From Bacteroidaceae bacterium (GTDB lineage: Bacteria; Bacteroidota; Bacteroidia; Bacteroidales; Bacteroidaceae): a DNA stretch of 64,000 bases. The notes under the pieces are model-generated. The model was not told the DNA's origin, searched no databases, and saw only the letters and a program-made list of their open reading frames with translations. The position numbers were made by a program, and so were the translations under genes. The stretch spans positions 86,552 to 150,551 of the forward strand of contig JAIKZH010000055.1 in NCBI GenBank assembly GCA_024682395.1, in the 5' to 3' direction. Below, in pieces: positions 1-7,779 of this stretch; the stretch's first letter is position 1, and each line of letters begins with the position of its first letter.

Positions 1-22
1 TTTGTTTGTTCGTTTGTTTTAA

Positions 23-547
23 TTATTCGCCTTTCTTAGCGATTGTGTCAAGTACACCATGAATAGTGCTTGCACCAGAATCGAGTGCACCAAGAACTCC
101 TTGTACTTGTCCTTCGAGAGCTGCAACCACCTCTGCGATGATTTCGTTCTTGCTCTTGATAGCACAAAGTGCATCGAGATTCTCTGCTCCGACGTATATA
201 CTTTCCTCAGCGTATGCAGCTTTTAAAGCAGGCACACCGTTGTGATCCTTGATGAACTTCTTAAGCATCTTAGCAGGTACGTTTGCTGTTTGGCAGAACA
301 TGATACCTGTAGGGCCTTTGAGGGCTGAATCCAAAGCAGCGAAATCACCTTCAAAGTTTGCCAATGCTTTTTCGAAGAGAGTATTCTTTACAACTTGAAG
401 CTTAATTTGCTCCTTGAAGCACTCACGACGAAGTTCACTTGTGATGACAGAATCTAAAGCTGTCATATCAACAACATAGAAATGAGGATAATTATTGATT
501 GTCTCAACAAGACTATCTATCAGTAAGCTTTTATCTTCTTTTTTCAT
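23..547 (-). CDS. rplJ: 50S ribosomal protein L10
   Basis: L10 forms the base of the ribosomal stalk: its N-terminal domain binds 23S rRNA next to L11 and its C-terminal helix carries L7/L12 dimers. The 174-aa product has the usual family length, with the typical N-terminal region and an Ala/Val/Leu-rich C-terminal helix (about residues 135-174). It is the last complete gene of the secE-nusG-rplK-rplA-rplJ run, 17 bases after rplA. rplL is expected just beyond the left edge. The family is known to autoregulate by binding its own mRNA; no leader hairpin was identified here. Confidence 0.97.
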   Translation of the reverse strand: MKKEDKSLLIDSLVETINNYPHFYVVDMTALDSVITSELRRECFKEQIKLQVVKNTLFEKALANFEGDFAALDSALKGPTGIMFCQTANVPAKMLKKFIKDHNGVPALKAAYAEESIYVGAENLDALCAIKSKNEIIAEVVAALEGQVQGVLGALDSGASTIHGVLDTIAKKGE

Positions 548-564
548 AATTCTTTCTGAGATTA

Positions 565-1257
565 TTATTCAACAGACTTAGGGTCAATCTTGATTCCCTT
601 ACTCATTGTACTAGAAAGATAAATGCTCTTTATGTAAGTACCTTTAGCTGTAGATGGTTTAAGCTTGATGATAGTATTGATGAATTCCTGAGCATTCTGA
701 ACAATCTGATCAGCAGAGAATGAAACTTTACCGATAGAAGTGTGAACAATACCAGCTTTATCTACTTTAAAGTCTATCTTACCTTGCTTTACTTCGCGTA
801 CAGCTTTAGCAACGTCCATAGTTACAGTACCACTCTTTGGGTTTGGCATCAATCCACGAGGACCTAGCACACGTCCGAGGGCACCGATTTTACCCATGCA
901 AGATGGCATTGTGATAATTACATCAACATCAGTCCATCCGCCTTTAATCTTTTCGATGTATTCATCGAGACCAACATAGTCAGCGCCGGCTTCCTTTGCA
1001 GCAGCTTCTTGATCAGAAGTACAAAGGCACAGAACACGCACCTCTTTACCTGTTCCGTTAGGCAATGAAACAACACCACGAACCATCTGACTTGCTTTAC
1101 GAGGGTCAACACCCAAACGGATGTCGATATCGAGAGATGCGTCAAATTTTGTGTATGTGATTTCTTTTACCAAACTTGCAGCTTCACTCAAAGAGTATGC
1201 TTTCCCTGCTTCAATCTTGTCTGCAACTAACTTTTGATTTTTTGTCAATTTACTCAT
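565..1257 (-). CDS. rplA: 50S ribosomal protein L1
   Basis: L1 forms the mobile stalk near the E site that helps release deacylated tRNA, and it can repress its own operon. The 230-aa length is normal. The L1 signature lies around residues 118-145 and includes the run [16 protein letters not shown]. The gene sits between rplK (20 bases upstream) and rplJ (17 bases downstream), as in nearly all bacteria, and is evidently co-transcribed. Nothing unusual was seen. Confidence 0.98.
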   Translation of the reverse strand: MSKLTKNQKLVADKIEAGKAYSLSEAASLVKEITYTKFDASLDIDIRLGVDPRKASQMVRGVVSLPNGTGKEVRVLCLCTSDQEAAAKEAGADYVGLDEYIEKIKGGWTDVDVIITMPSCMGKIGALGRVLGPRGLMPNPKSGTVTMDVAKAVREVKQGKIDFKVDKAGIVHTSIGKVSFSADQIVQNAQEFINTIIKLKPSTAKGTYIKSIYLSSTMSKGIKIDPKSVE

Positions 1258-1277
1258 CTTAATTGAAGTGTTTTAAT

Positions 1278-1718
1278 TTATTTACCAGGGAATTCTCCTT
1301 TAACAGTGATACCCATACTTCTTGCTGTTCCGGCAATCATAGTCATAGCAGACTCGATTGTGAAACAATTCAAATCAGCCATCTTATCTTCTGCAATCGC
1401 TCTGATCTGATCCCAAGTTACTTCAGCAACCTTAGTACGGTTAGGTTCAGACGAACCTTTCTTAACCTTAGCAGCTTCGAGTAATTGTACAGCAGCAGGA
1501 GGAGTCTTGATTACGAAATCAAAAGACTTGTCAGAATAATAAGAGATAACAACTGGCAATACCTTACCAGCTTTATCTTGTGTTCTGGCATTGAATTGTT
1601 TGCAGAAATCCATGATATTGATACCCTTAGAACCAAGAGCAGGTCCTACTGGTGGTGATGGATTTGCAGCGCCACCCTTAATCTGTAATTTGATTAATCC
1701 AGCAACTTCTTTAGCCAT
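1278..1718 (-). CDS. rplK: 50S ribosomal protein L11
   Basis: L11 binds the GTPase-associated region of 23S rRNA and is needed for factor binding and RelA activation. The 146-aa protein has the N-terminal domain with the proline-rich [10 protein letters not shown] segment (about residues 20-30) and the C-terminal rRNA-binding domain. It lies 57 bases downstream of nusG and 20 bases upstream of rplA. Length and order are standard. Confidence 0.98.
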   Translation of the reverse strand: MAKEVAGLIKLQIKGGAANPSPPVGPALGSKGINIMDFCKQFNARTQDKAGKVLPVVISYYSDKSFDFVIKTPPAAVQLLEAAKVKKGSSEPNRTKVAEVTWDQIRAIAEDKMADLNCFTIESAMTMIAGTARSMGITVKGEFPGK

Positions 1719-1775
1719 TTTGTTTATTTGTTTTTATTTATTAATACGATATAAGAAGATAGCGTAACAGAACTA

Positions 1776-2318
1776 TCATTCTTTGATTACTTGTCCAAAA
1801 CCGAGTTCCAGTGGTGTTACACGACCAAAAATCTTGACCGAAACCTTGAGTTTTTTCTTCTCGCTATTTACTTCCTCAATGATACCGTTGAATCCGCTGA
1901 ATGGTCCATCAGTAACTTTAACTGATTCACCTTCAATATAATCAACGTCCACGCCAACAGTTGTCTCTTGAACTTCATCATCAAGACCGAAGAGTCTATT
2001 GATTTCGTTAGGACGCATTGGACATGGTTTATTGTCACCTCCAAGAAAACCGAGCACATCTGGGGTAAATCTGAGCATGTGTGGTATTTCACCAATCAAT
2101 GCTGCTTCAACCAAAACGTAACCTGGCAATAAGGTTGCATCTCTTACTACCTTTTTGTTACGAACCATAACCTCTACTTTTTTGGTAGGTACAAGAATTT
2201 GAGGCACGTACTTTTCGTATCCATGGTTTTTCATGTCGAGTTCAATATATTCCTTGACTCTTTGTTCATGTCCACTGATAACTTTCAGTACATACCATTT
2301 CTTTGCTACTTCAGCCAT
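1776..2318 (-). CDS. nusG: Transcription termination/antitermination protein NusG
   Basis: NusG binds RNA polymerase through its NGN domain and links it to ribosomal protein S10 or Rho through its KOW domain. The 180-aa product has an NGN domain from about residue 6 ([16 protein letters not shown]) and a C-terminal KOW motif from about residue 128 ([16 protein letters not shown]). It lies 26 bases after secE and before rplK, the conserved secE-nusG-rplKA order. Length is normal. Confidence 0.97.
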   Translation of the reverse strand: MAEVAKKWYVLKVISGHEQRVKEYIELDMKNHGYEKYVPQILVPTKKVEVMVRNKKVVRDATLLPGYVLVEAALIGEIPHMLRFTPDVLGFLGGDNKPCPMRPNEINRLFGLDDEVQETTVGVDVDYIEGESVKVTDGPFSGFNGIIEEVNSEKKKLKVSVKIFGRVTPLELGFGQVIKE

Positions 2319-2344
2319 GTTAATTTCTTCTCAGATTAAAATGA

Positions 2345-2548
2345 TTAATTAAAAAGTGAATAAACACGCTGCATGAGTTCACTGAAGCATGTGTCAATAG
2401 CGAAAACTACCAATGCGATGACGATGGAAGCAGATAATACCATCACCGCACTATTAGTCAACTCTTTTAAAGTTGGCCAGGTGGTTTTGTGCACAAGTTC
2501 ATCGTATGATTCCTTGCAATAGTTTGTTATGTCTTTGAAATTTGCCAT
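2345..2548 (-). CDS. secE: Preprotein translocase subunit SecE
   Basis: SecE clamps SecY in the inner-membrane translocon. The product is a short single-spanning protein: an amphipathic cytoplasmic helix containing HKTTWPTLKEL, the classical SecE signature, is followed by one hydrophobic segment (MVLSASIVIALVVFAI). The start at 2548 (MANFKDITN) is preferred, because the in-frame extension to 2566 would run into the upstream tRNA-Trp. That gives 67 residues, usual for the short SecE form. It is cotranscribed with nusG. Confidence 0.93.
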   Translation of the reverse strand: MANFKDITNYCKESYDELVHKTTWPTLKELTNSAVMVLSASIVIALVVFAIDTCFSELMQRVYSLFN

Positions 2549-2562
2549 AATTCTTACATTGG

Positions 2563-2637
2563 GCACGGGAAGAGGGGCTCGAACCCCCGACCTTCGGTTT
2601 TGGAGACCGACACTCTACCAACTAAGCTATTCCCGTG
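2563..2637 (-). tRNA. tRNA-Trp (CCA)
   Basis: On the minus strand the 7-bp acceptor arms are CACGGGA and TCCCGTG, with a D-arm, an anticodon stem CGGT/ACCG around the loop CTCCAAA (anticodon CCA), and a TTCGA T-loop. The bases after the discriminator read CCA, so the 3' CCA appears to be encoded. It lies between tuf and secE, the standard Bacteroidetes position. Confidence 0.95.
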
Positions 2638-2641
2638 TATA

Positions 2642-2680
2642 AGTCAACGGCCGTGAAAGTCTGACTTTAGACCGTTGACT
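2642..2680 (-). other. Hairpin between tuf and tRNA-Trp
   Basis: A perfect 9-bp stem (AGTCAACGG with CCGTTGACT) encloses a second inner stem (AAAGTC/GACTTT). It fills the 55-base gap between the tuf stop and tRNA-Trp and lacks a following U-tract. It is therefore more likely an RNA processing or mRNA 3'-end stability structure than a strong terminator. The role is inferred. Confidence 0.6.
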
Positions 2681-2692
2681 GTTATGTGATTA

Positions 2693-3874
2693 TTAGTCGA
2701 ATACTTCTGTAATCTGACCAGAACCTACTGTACGTCCACCTTCACGGATAGCGAAACGAAGACCTACGTTAAGAGCTACTGGGTAGATGAGTTCAACTGA
2801 AATTTCAACGTTATCACCAGGCATTACCATTTCTACTCCATCTGGAAGTGAGATTTCACCTGTACAGTCCATTGTACGGAGGTAGAATTGTGGGCGGTAG
2901 TGATTCTTGAATGGAGTGTGACGACCACCTTCTTCCTTCTTCAATACGTAGATTGAAGCCTTGAAGCCTTTGTGAGGAGTGATTGCACCTGGGTGAGTGA
3001 TTACCATACCACGCTTAACGTCTTTCTTATCGATACCACGGAGAAGAAGACCTACGTTATCACCAGCTTCACCTTCGTCAAGGATCTTACGGAACATTTC
3101 AACACCTGTTACAACTGATGAAGCATCTTCACCAAGACCGAGGAGCTGAACTGGGTCACCTACGTGGATTACACCTGTTTCGATACGACCTGTAGCAACT
3201 GTACCACGACCAGTAATTGAGAATACGTCTTCAACTGGCATAAGGAATGGTTTGTCAACTGCACGTTCTGGTTCTTGAATCCAAGTATCGCAAGCGTCCA
3301 TAAGTTCCATTACCTTGTTTTCCCATTCTGCAACACCGTTAAGTGCACCAAGAGCAGAACCGCGGATGAATGGAGTATCTTCTTCGAAATCGTATTGTGA
3401 AAGAAGATCACGCATTTCCATTTCTACGAGGTCAAGCATTTCTTCGTCTTCAACGAGGTCACACTTGTTCATGAATACAACAAGACGTGGTACGTTTACC
3501 TGACGAGCAAGAAGGATGTGTTCACGAGTCTGTGGCATAGGACCGTCAGTTGCAGCAACTACGATGATTGCACCGTCCATCTGAGCAGCACCAGTAACCA
3601 TGTTCTTTACATAGTCGGCGTGTCCTGGACAGTCAACGTGCGCATAGTGACGCTTAGTTGTTTCATACTCAACGTGAGCTGTATTGCTCGTGATACCGCG
3701 TTCCTTTTCTTCTGGAGCGTTATCGATCTGATCGAATGACTTCAACTCAGAAAGTCCTTGCTTTGCAAGCACTGTAGTGATTGCAGCAGTAAGAGTTGTC
3801 TTACCGTGGTCAACGTGACCAATTGTACCGATGTTTACGTGGGGTTTGGTACGTTCGAATTTTTCTTTTGCCAT
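2693..3874 (-). CDS. tuf: Elongation factor Tu
   Basis: EF-Tu delivers aminoacyl-tRNA to the ribosome as a GTP complex. The 393-aa product shows the GTPase motifs GHVDHGKT (residues 19-26), DCPGH (about 81-85) and NKCD (about 136-139), then beta-barrel domains 2 and 3. It lies downstream of the Thr-Tyr-Thr tRNAs and upstream of tRNA-Trp-secE-nusG, matching the tufB-type locus. No second tuf copy is in the window. Confidence 0.99.
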   Translation of the reverse strand: MAKEKFERTKPHVNIGTIGHVDHGKTTLTAAITTVLAKQGLSELKSFDQIDNAPEEKERGITSNTAHVEYETTKRHYAHVDCPGHADYVKNMVTGAAQMDGAIIVVAATDGPMPQTREHILLARQVNVPRLVVFMNKCDLVEDEEMLDLVEMEMRDLLSQYDFEEDTPFIRGSALGALNGVAEWENKVMELMDACDTWIQEPERAVDKPFLMPVEDVFSITGRGTVATGRIETGVIHVGDPVQLLGLGEDASSVVTGVEMFRKILDEGEAGDNVGLLLRGIDKKDVKRGMVITHPGAITPHKGFKASIYVLKKEEGGRHTPFKNHYRPQFYLRTMDCTGEISLPDGVEMVMPGDNVEISVELIYPVALNVGLRFAIREGGRTVGSGQITEVFD

Positions 3875-3993
3875 AGCTTTTGTTTTCTTATATAAGAGTT
3901 AATACTGTTATTTTATCTCTTTGATATTTTTGATATTTTCAGAAGCCTTGTCGTGCAAGCAACTTCTTTTTACCTTATTATTCTTTATCGGTG

Positions 3994-4065
<72 letters not shown>

Positions 4066-4106
4066 GTGTGTCTTAGAGACTGGCTGTTGTTGGTTATTTT
4101 CTTCAG

Positions 4107-4189
4107 TGGGCACAGATGGATTCGAACCACCGAAGGTGAAAACCAGCAGATTTACAGTCTGCCCCATTTGGCCACTCTGGAATATGCCC
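4107..4189 (-). tRNA. tRNA-Tyr (GTA)
   Basis: A class II tRNA with a long variable arm. The acceptor arms GGGCATA/TGTGCCC pair with one G-U. The anticodon stem GCAGA/TCTGC holds CTGTAAA, giving anticodon GTA. The discriminator is A. It lies 41 bases upstream of tRNA-Thr(GGT). Confidence 0.95.
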
Positions 4190-4212
4190 TGAATAAGGAA
4201 TTTCCTTCCTTG

Positions 4213-4286
4213 AGCCTCTTGTCGGATTCGAACCAACGACCCCGAGATTACAAATCACGTGCTCTGGCCAACTGAGCTAAAGAGGC
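4213..4286 (-). tRNA. tRNA-Thr (TGT)
   Basis: The acceptor arms GCCTCTT/AAGAGGC pair perfectly, and the D-stem GCTC/GAGC is intact. The anticodon loop TTTGTAA gives anticodon TGT. The anticodon stem CGTGA/TCTCG has a central T-T mismatch. The T-loop is TTCGAAT. It is the first tRNA of the transcript. Confidence 0.93.
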
Positions 4287-4294
4287 TTGTAGCC

Positions 4295-4322
4295 TTACGC
4301 GCAAAGTTCACCTTGCGCGTAA
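4295..4322 (-). other. 5' leader hairpin of the tRNA-tuf transcript
   Basis: A perfect 10-bp inverted repeat TTACGCGCAA/TTGCGCGTAA with an 8-base loop; an AGCC/GGCT pair extends it across a 2-base bulge. The predicted transcription start is about 4323, so the hairpin would cap the 5' end of the precursor ahead of tRNA-Thr. A role in transcript protection or RNase P processing is inferred. Confidence 0.6.
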
Positions 4323-4329
4323 ACGGCTG

Positions 4330-4361
4330 CAAATTTAGATATTATTTTTTAATCTAACAAA
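4330..4361 (-). promoter_or_regulatory. Promoter of the tRNA-tuf-secE-nusG-rpl operon
   Basis: On the minus strand TTTG (4358-4361), 20 bases, then TAAATTTG (4330-4337) match the Bacteroidetes housekeeping sigma pattern TTTG-N19/20-TAnnTTTG. It lies between the hpf stop and tRNA-Thr(TGT). A weak AAAGATT/AATCTTT hairpin that could end hpf transcription overlaps the upstream element. Confidence 0.8.
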
Positions 4362-4378
4362 GATTTTTAGAATCTTTT

Positions 4379-4678
4379 TTACTTTTGACTCTGTTTTTCT
4401 TTGTATTTAACTAATTGTCGCTCCAAAATGGGCAGACATTGTGCGATTGATTCTTCAAATGTGTCGCTCTGCTTTTCCACAAAAAGTTCTTCACCTGGTA
4501 GTGGAATTGAAATACTTGCTACTTTATTTAGTGCAGTTGCTGGCTTCACGACTTTAAGTGACACCTCTACCTTTCTTATATCGTCACAAAATTTATCCAG
4601 TTTACTAACCTTCTTCTGAATGAATTCCTGCAACTTGTCTGTTGCATCAAATTTGATTGTCTTTACATTTATATCCAT
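4379..4678 (-). CDS. hpf: Ribosome hibernation promoting factor, short HPF/RaiA type
   Basis: This family binds the 30S decoding region and inactivates or dimerises ribosomes in slow growth. The 99-aa product begins MDINVKTIKFDATDKLQEFI, then shows KVSKLDKF and the beta-alpha-beta pattern of the S30AE domain. It ends near residue 99 with no long C-terminal dimerisation domain, so it is the short form. It follows the recombinase gene by 12 bases and is probably cotranscribed with xerC and rpsU. Confidence 0.92.
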   Translation of the reverse strand: MDINVKTIKFDATDKLQEFIQKKVSKLDKFCDDIRKVEVSLKVVKPATALNKVASISIPLPGEELFVEKQSDTFEESIAQCLPILERQLVKYKEKQSQK

Positions 4679-4690
4679 AGTCTTAAAGTT

Positions 4691-5575
4691 TTATGAACGC
4701 GGGTGTGCGTTCTGGTAAGCATTTTTCAGTTCTTCAAACGACACGTGTGTATATACTTGCGTTGTTGCGAGACTTGCATGTCCGAGCAATTTTTGTATCG
4801 ATGTCAGATCCGCGCCTGAATTTAGCATTGCAGTTGCGAATGTATGTCGCAGAACGTGTGGACTTTTTTTCTGTTGAGTTGTAACTGTTGACAATTCTCT
4901 TTTAACTATCTCCGATATTTGTGCTTTTGACAATGGTGTTCCCTTCTTATTTATAAAAAGGTTTTCGAATCCTACACCGAATTGTTGTTCACGAGCATAT
5001 AAATAACGTTTTATTTGAGATTCCAGTTCATTGCCGAATGGTATTACTCTTTGTTTATTTCTTTTTCCTGTTACTTTAATTTGTTTGCTACTAAAATCTA
5101 TATCTCTATCAGATAGTGATAAAATCTCAGCACGTCGCATCCCCGTCAAGTATAGCATCAATATCACTGTCAAACTCAAGATTCCTTCATAGGTATCATC
5201 TCGGCTTAATTCTTCCAGCATTATATTCATTTCGTTTTCTCTAACGAACACTGGCAGATACTTTTGCTTTTTAGGACCTGTTATCCTCGTCATTGGATTG
5301 CTTGTTATTACTTGCATCCTTAGAAGATAATGAAAGAAACTCCTCAGAGCACTCAACTTTCTATTTACTGACGAAGCTGTCATGTGTTGGTCATCCATTA
5401 GATAAATGACCCATTCTCTGACAATGCTCTCGTCAACATTTGTCCACGTTATGTTTTCTTTAAGACTTTCAAAGAACGTTTCAAACTCTTCCAGATCTTT
5501 TCGATAACTCAAGACCGTGAGTTCGGATTTATTACGCTCTGTTCGGAAATACTCCAAGAAATCTTCGGTCAACAT
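4691..5575 (-). CDS. xerC: Tyrosine recombinase XerC/XerD type
   Basis: Likely a chromosome-dimer-resolution recombinase acting at dif. The 294-aa protein has an N-terminal SAM-like core-binding domain (about residues 1-90) and a C-terminal catalytic domain. The visible catalytic set is R147 (in TGMRRAE), H240-x-x-R243, H266 (LLGHASL) and Y275 (QVYTH). Length is typical of Xer proteins and shorter than most element-borne integrases. The rpsU-xer-hpf arrangement is a housekeeping context in Bacteroidetes, which argues against a mobile-element integrase. XerC versus XerD cannot be decided from the sequence alone. Confidence 0.88.
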   Translation of the reverse strand: MLTEDFLEYFRTERNKSELTVLSYRKDLEEFETFFESLKENITWTNVDESIVREWVIYLMDDQHMTASSVNRKLSALRSFFHYLLRMQVITSNPMTRITGPKKQKYLPVFVRENEMNIMLEELSRDDTYEGILSLTVILMLYLTGMRRAEILSLSDRDIDFSSKQIKVTGKRNKQRVIPFGNELESQIKRYLYAREQQFGVGFENLFINKKGTPLSKAQISEIVKRELSTVTTQQKKSPHVLRHTFATAMLNSGADLTSIQKLLGHASLATTQVYTHVSFEELKNAYQNAHPRS

Positions 5576-5689
5576 AACTATTCGTTCTTGTTTACACCGC
5601 TAAATTAGGGATTTTCTTGGACAAAACCAAATTTGTGCGTTACTTTTTTTAATAATTTGTTTAAAAATACGTATCTCTAAGCTTTTTTC

Positions 5690-5881
5690 TTAATCTTCTG
5701 AAGAGTGAAGCTTGTTTACGTAAATGGCGTGTTGCATCTTGATACGCTTTGTAACAGATGGTTTGTCATACTGCTTACGAGTTCTTACTTCTTTAATCAC
5801 GCCAGTCTTTTCAGACTTTCTTTTGAACTTCTTGAGTACTTTCTCAAGATTCTCACCGTCTTTAACAGGTACGATAATCAT
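5690..5881 (-). CDS. rpsU: 30S ribosomal protein S21
   Basis: S21 sits near the 3' end of 16S rRNA. The 63-aa product starts MIIVPVKDGENLEKVLKKFK and ends basic, as in the bS21 family. In Bacteroidota, bS21 is reported to contribute to hiding the anti-Shine-Dalgarno sequence. No GGAGG-like ribosome-binding site precedes this ATG. It is first in an rpsU-xer-hpf unit with its own promoter at 5950-5980. Confidence 0.95.
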   Translation of the reverse strand: MIIVPVKDGENLEKVLKKFKRKSEKTGVIKEVRTRKQYDKPSVTKRIKMQHAIYVNKLHSSED

Positions 5882-5949
5882 GAATTCTTACTTTTTTGTT
5901 TTTAGTTATTTTAATTAGTTATCTGGGATAAGTTTTCCCATTTGGGGTG

Positions 5950-5980
5950 CAAAGTTACATCATATTATTCAAATGACAAA
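5950..5980 (-). promoter_or_regulatory. rpsU promoter
   Basis: Minus-strand TTTG (5977-5980), 19 bases, then TAACTTTG (5950-5957). This is a full match to the Bacteroidetes promoter pattern and leaves a 5' untranslated region of roughly 60 bases before rpsU, with a small CCCA/TGGG hairpin in it. Confidence 0.78.
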
Positions 5981-6029
5981 ACGTTTTTGAAAAAAAATTT
6001 GTTTTTCGGGCTTACAGCCTATTATAGAA

Positions 6030-6074
6030 AGAGGGATGTTCTTTAGCCGTTGAATGGCTATGGAACACCCCTCT
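6030..6074 (-). terminator. Hairpin terminator after the 5'-nucleotidase gene
   Basis: A long imperfect hairpin: AGAGGG/CCCTCT, TGTTC/GAACA and TAGCC/GGCTA, separated by small internal loops, with a 7-base apical loop. It begins about 45 bases after the stop of the gene at 6121. On the minus strand only a short TTTC follows, so it may act partly as a 3'-end stabiliser. Confidence 0.55.
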
Positions 6075-6120
6075 TACATTATATTATAATATTATAGAAT
6101 GGTATAGGATTGACTGCGAG

Positions 6121-7548
6121 TTATTGTTTTATAACGGCGCGGCACACTCCTTGATAGTTCACTGTTTCTTTTTTCTTTATATAATCCATTATCAGGTCTG
6201 AGCAGGTTTGGAAGGTACTTGTTCCTGCATCACTTTTCGGTGCTGGTAGGATTGCGCTGACATATGAATTGGTTACGAATCGATATTTTTTCTTGAGGTC
6301 TAACTTTTTACCATCAAGAGTTTTCATTGTGATTGATGTTGGTTTGTGGTTTTTATCAAGAATCATCTCATATGTAATTCCGCCCACATATGGTGTTTGT
6401 TCACTATCTGTTGAGAAACATTTCATTATCAGATCACCGATTTCTTTTCCTGTAATTTCATATACGATTGCTTCGTTGCCAAAAGGATCTAGCTGTAATA
6501 CATTATTTACTGTCATCGGTCCTGCGAGGAACTTATCAAAGCGGACACCACCTCCGTTTTGCAATGAGATATCAGATTCTGTTCCTTCAAGAATGGCATC
6601 ACACATAAGACAGCCGAGTTCTTCATAATTATTAAAGTCGGCCTCGGCATTACCGAGCACTTCTTCTAATTTTGGATTTACCATAAAGGTTTGGAGGAGT
6701 TTATCGACATCTTCATTATATGATTGACGGTTTTTAATATCTATAATCTCAGATGTTTTGCTAACCACTTTACCATCTTCCACTATGATTGTGGTGTGAG
6801 TGGCGTTGGCAAGTTTATTTTTCACTTGAGTGATTAACACTCCATTATGTATATCATTTGGTTTTGTAAGAGTATGGCTATGTCCTCCTACTATTTGATC
6901 AAAGAACGGATAGAGTTTGGCTGTTTCCACATCTTCTTCATATCCATCGTGCGACAGCAATATAAACACATCACACTGATCGCGCATCCATTTATATTCT
7001 GGTATTACATCGTCTGGTTTTCTAAATGTGATACCTTTGATATTCTTTGGGTGGCTATCTGGCAGGCCGTTTACACCTGTTTGTATTGCGCCAAGGATAC
7101 CGATCTTTACACCTTTCACATTGATAAACATATATGGTTTAACTTTAAGATTCATTGAATCAGGGATTGTGGCGTTGCAACACAAGAATGGGAATGATGC
7201 AAGATTTGTTACTGTTCGGAAACCAGTCCAGTTGTTATCCCATTCGTGGTTACCTATAGCAGAGGCATTAAATCCGACAGCATTCATTAATGCTACCATT
7301 GGATATGCAGGTACTTCATACATATCGTTATATGGATTTCCTGTTCTATTATCTCCACCAGAGAGTACGATGAGATCTGGGTCGATTTTTCTAAGACTAT
7401 CTGCTATAGAAGCGAGTTTTGGCATTTGTTCGATAGCTGAATGCATATCGTTTGTTGACAAAATATTAATTGTTTGTCTTTGTGCTGTCACTGTAGTACA
7501 TACAGCGAGCAAGAATAATGCCAATAAGCATGTTGAAATCTTTTTCAT
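6121..7548 (-). CDS. Secreted 5'-nucleotidase / cyclic phosphodiesterase family protein
   Basis: A UshA-type enzyme that would release phosphate from nucleotides in the periplasm. The 475-aa product has a signal peptide (about residues 1-22, ending VTAQ). The metallophosphatase domain shows the metal-binding motifs STNDMHS, SGGDN, GNHEWDN and GGHSHT. The C-terminal 5'-nucleotidase domain has NGGGVR, the purine-binding hallmark. Both domains are in one chain. It is last in a run with a 70-aa protein and a GH51 glycosidase. The exact substrate cannot be read. Confidence 0.88.
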   Translation of the reverse strand: MKKISTCLLALFLLAVCTTVTAQRQTINILSTNDMHSAIEQMPKLASIADSLRKIDPDLIVLSGGDNRTGNPYNDMYEVPAYPMVALMNAVGFNASAIGNHEWDNNWTGFRTVTNLASFPFLCCNATIPDSMNLKVKPYMFINVKGVKIGILGAIQTGVNGLPDSHPKNIKGITFRKPDDVIPEYKWMRDQCDVFILLSHDGYEEDVETAKLYPFFDQIVGGHSHTLTKPNDIHNGVLITQVKNKLANATHTTIIVEDGKVVSKTSEIIDIKNRQSYNEDVDKLLQTFMVNPKLEEVLGNAEADFNNYEELGCLMCDAILEGTESDISLQNGGGVRFDKFLAGPMTVNNVLQLDPFGNEAIVYEITGKEIGDLIMKCFSTDSEQTPYVGGITYEMILDKNHKPTSITMKTLDGKKLDLKKKYRFVTNSYVSAILPAPKSDAGTSTFQTCSDLIMDYIKKKETVNYQGVCRAVIKQ

Positions 7549-7565
7549 AATTTATATTTAGTTAT

Positions 7566-7778
7566 TTAAAATGGTATCATTTCATAAAACAAATGTTTTC
7601 CTTCTTTTAGAGGTCCATCGAACGACACTTCATTGCCATACTCGTCATAGACCTTCACATATTTTTCATCAATCATTTTCAGGTCAATATGTCGTCGAGT
7701 AAACACACGTCGCAGAGCATCGATTACTTTTGCGCCGACGAAGATTCTGACCTGTTTTTCATTCACATACACGTTCAT
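7566..7778 (-). CDS. 70-aa conserved-looking hypothetical protein
   Basis: Function not recognised. The 70-aa product has no signal peptide or membrane segment. Its pattern is strand-turn-strand (MNVYVNEKQVRIFVG), a helix (AKVIDALRRVFT), then more strands ending FYEMIPF, which loosely recalls small beta-grasp folds; this is weak inference. It starts 1 base before the end of GH51 transcription-direction spacing and ends 17 bases before the 5'-nucleotidase, so it is almost certainly translated within that operon. Confidence 0.7.
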   Translation of the reverse strand: MNVYVNEKQVRIFVGAKVIDALRRVFTRRHIDLKMIDEKYVKVYDEYGNEVSFDGPLKEGKHLFYEMIPF

Positions 7779-7779
7779 A

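Noticed and set aside
4691..5575. Integrase of a mobile element inserted next to the tRNAs
   Set aside because: The Xer-length protein lies in the conserved rpsU-xer-hpf context, and no attachment-site repeats of the tRNA 3' ends were seen.
7028..7561. Plus-strand frame of 177 residues inside the 5'-nucleotidase gene
   Set aside because: It is the reverse complement of a gene with clear catalytic motifs and shows no family pattern of its own.
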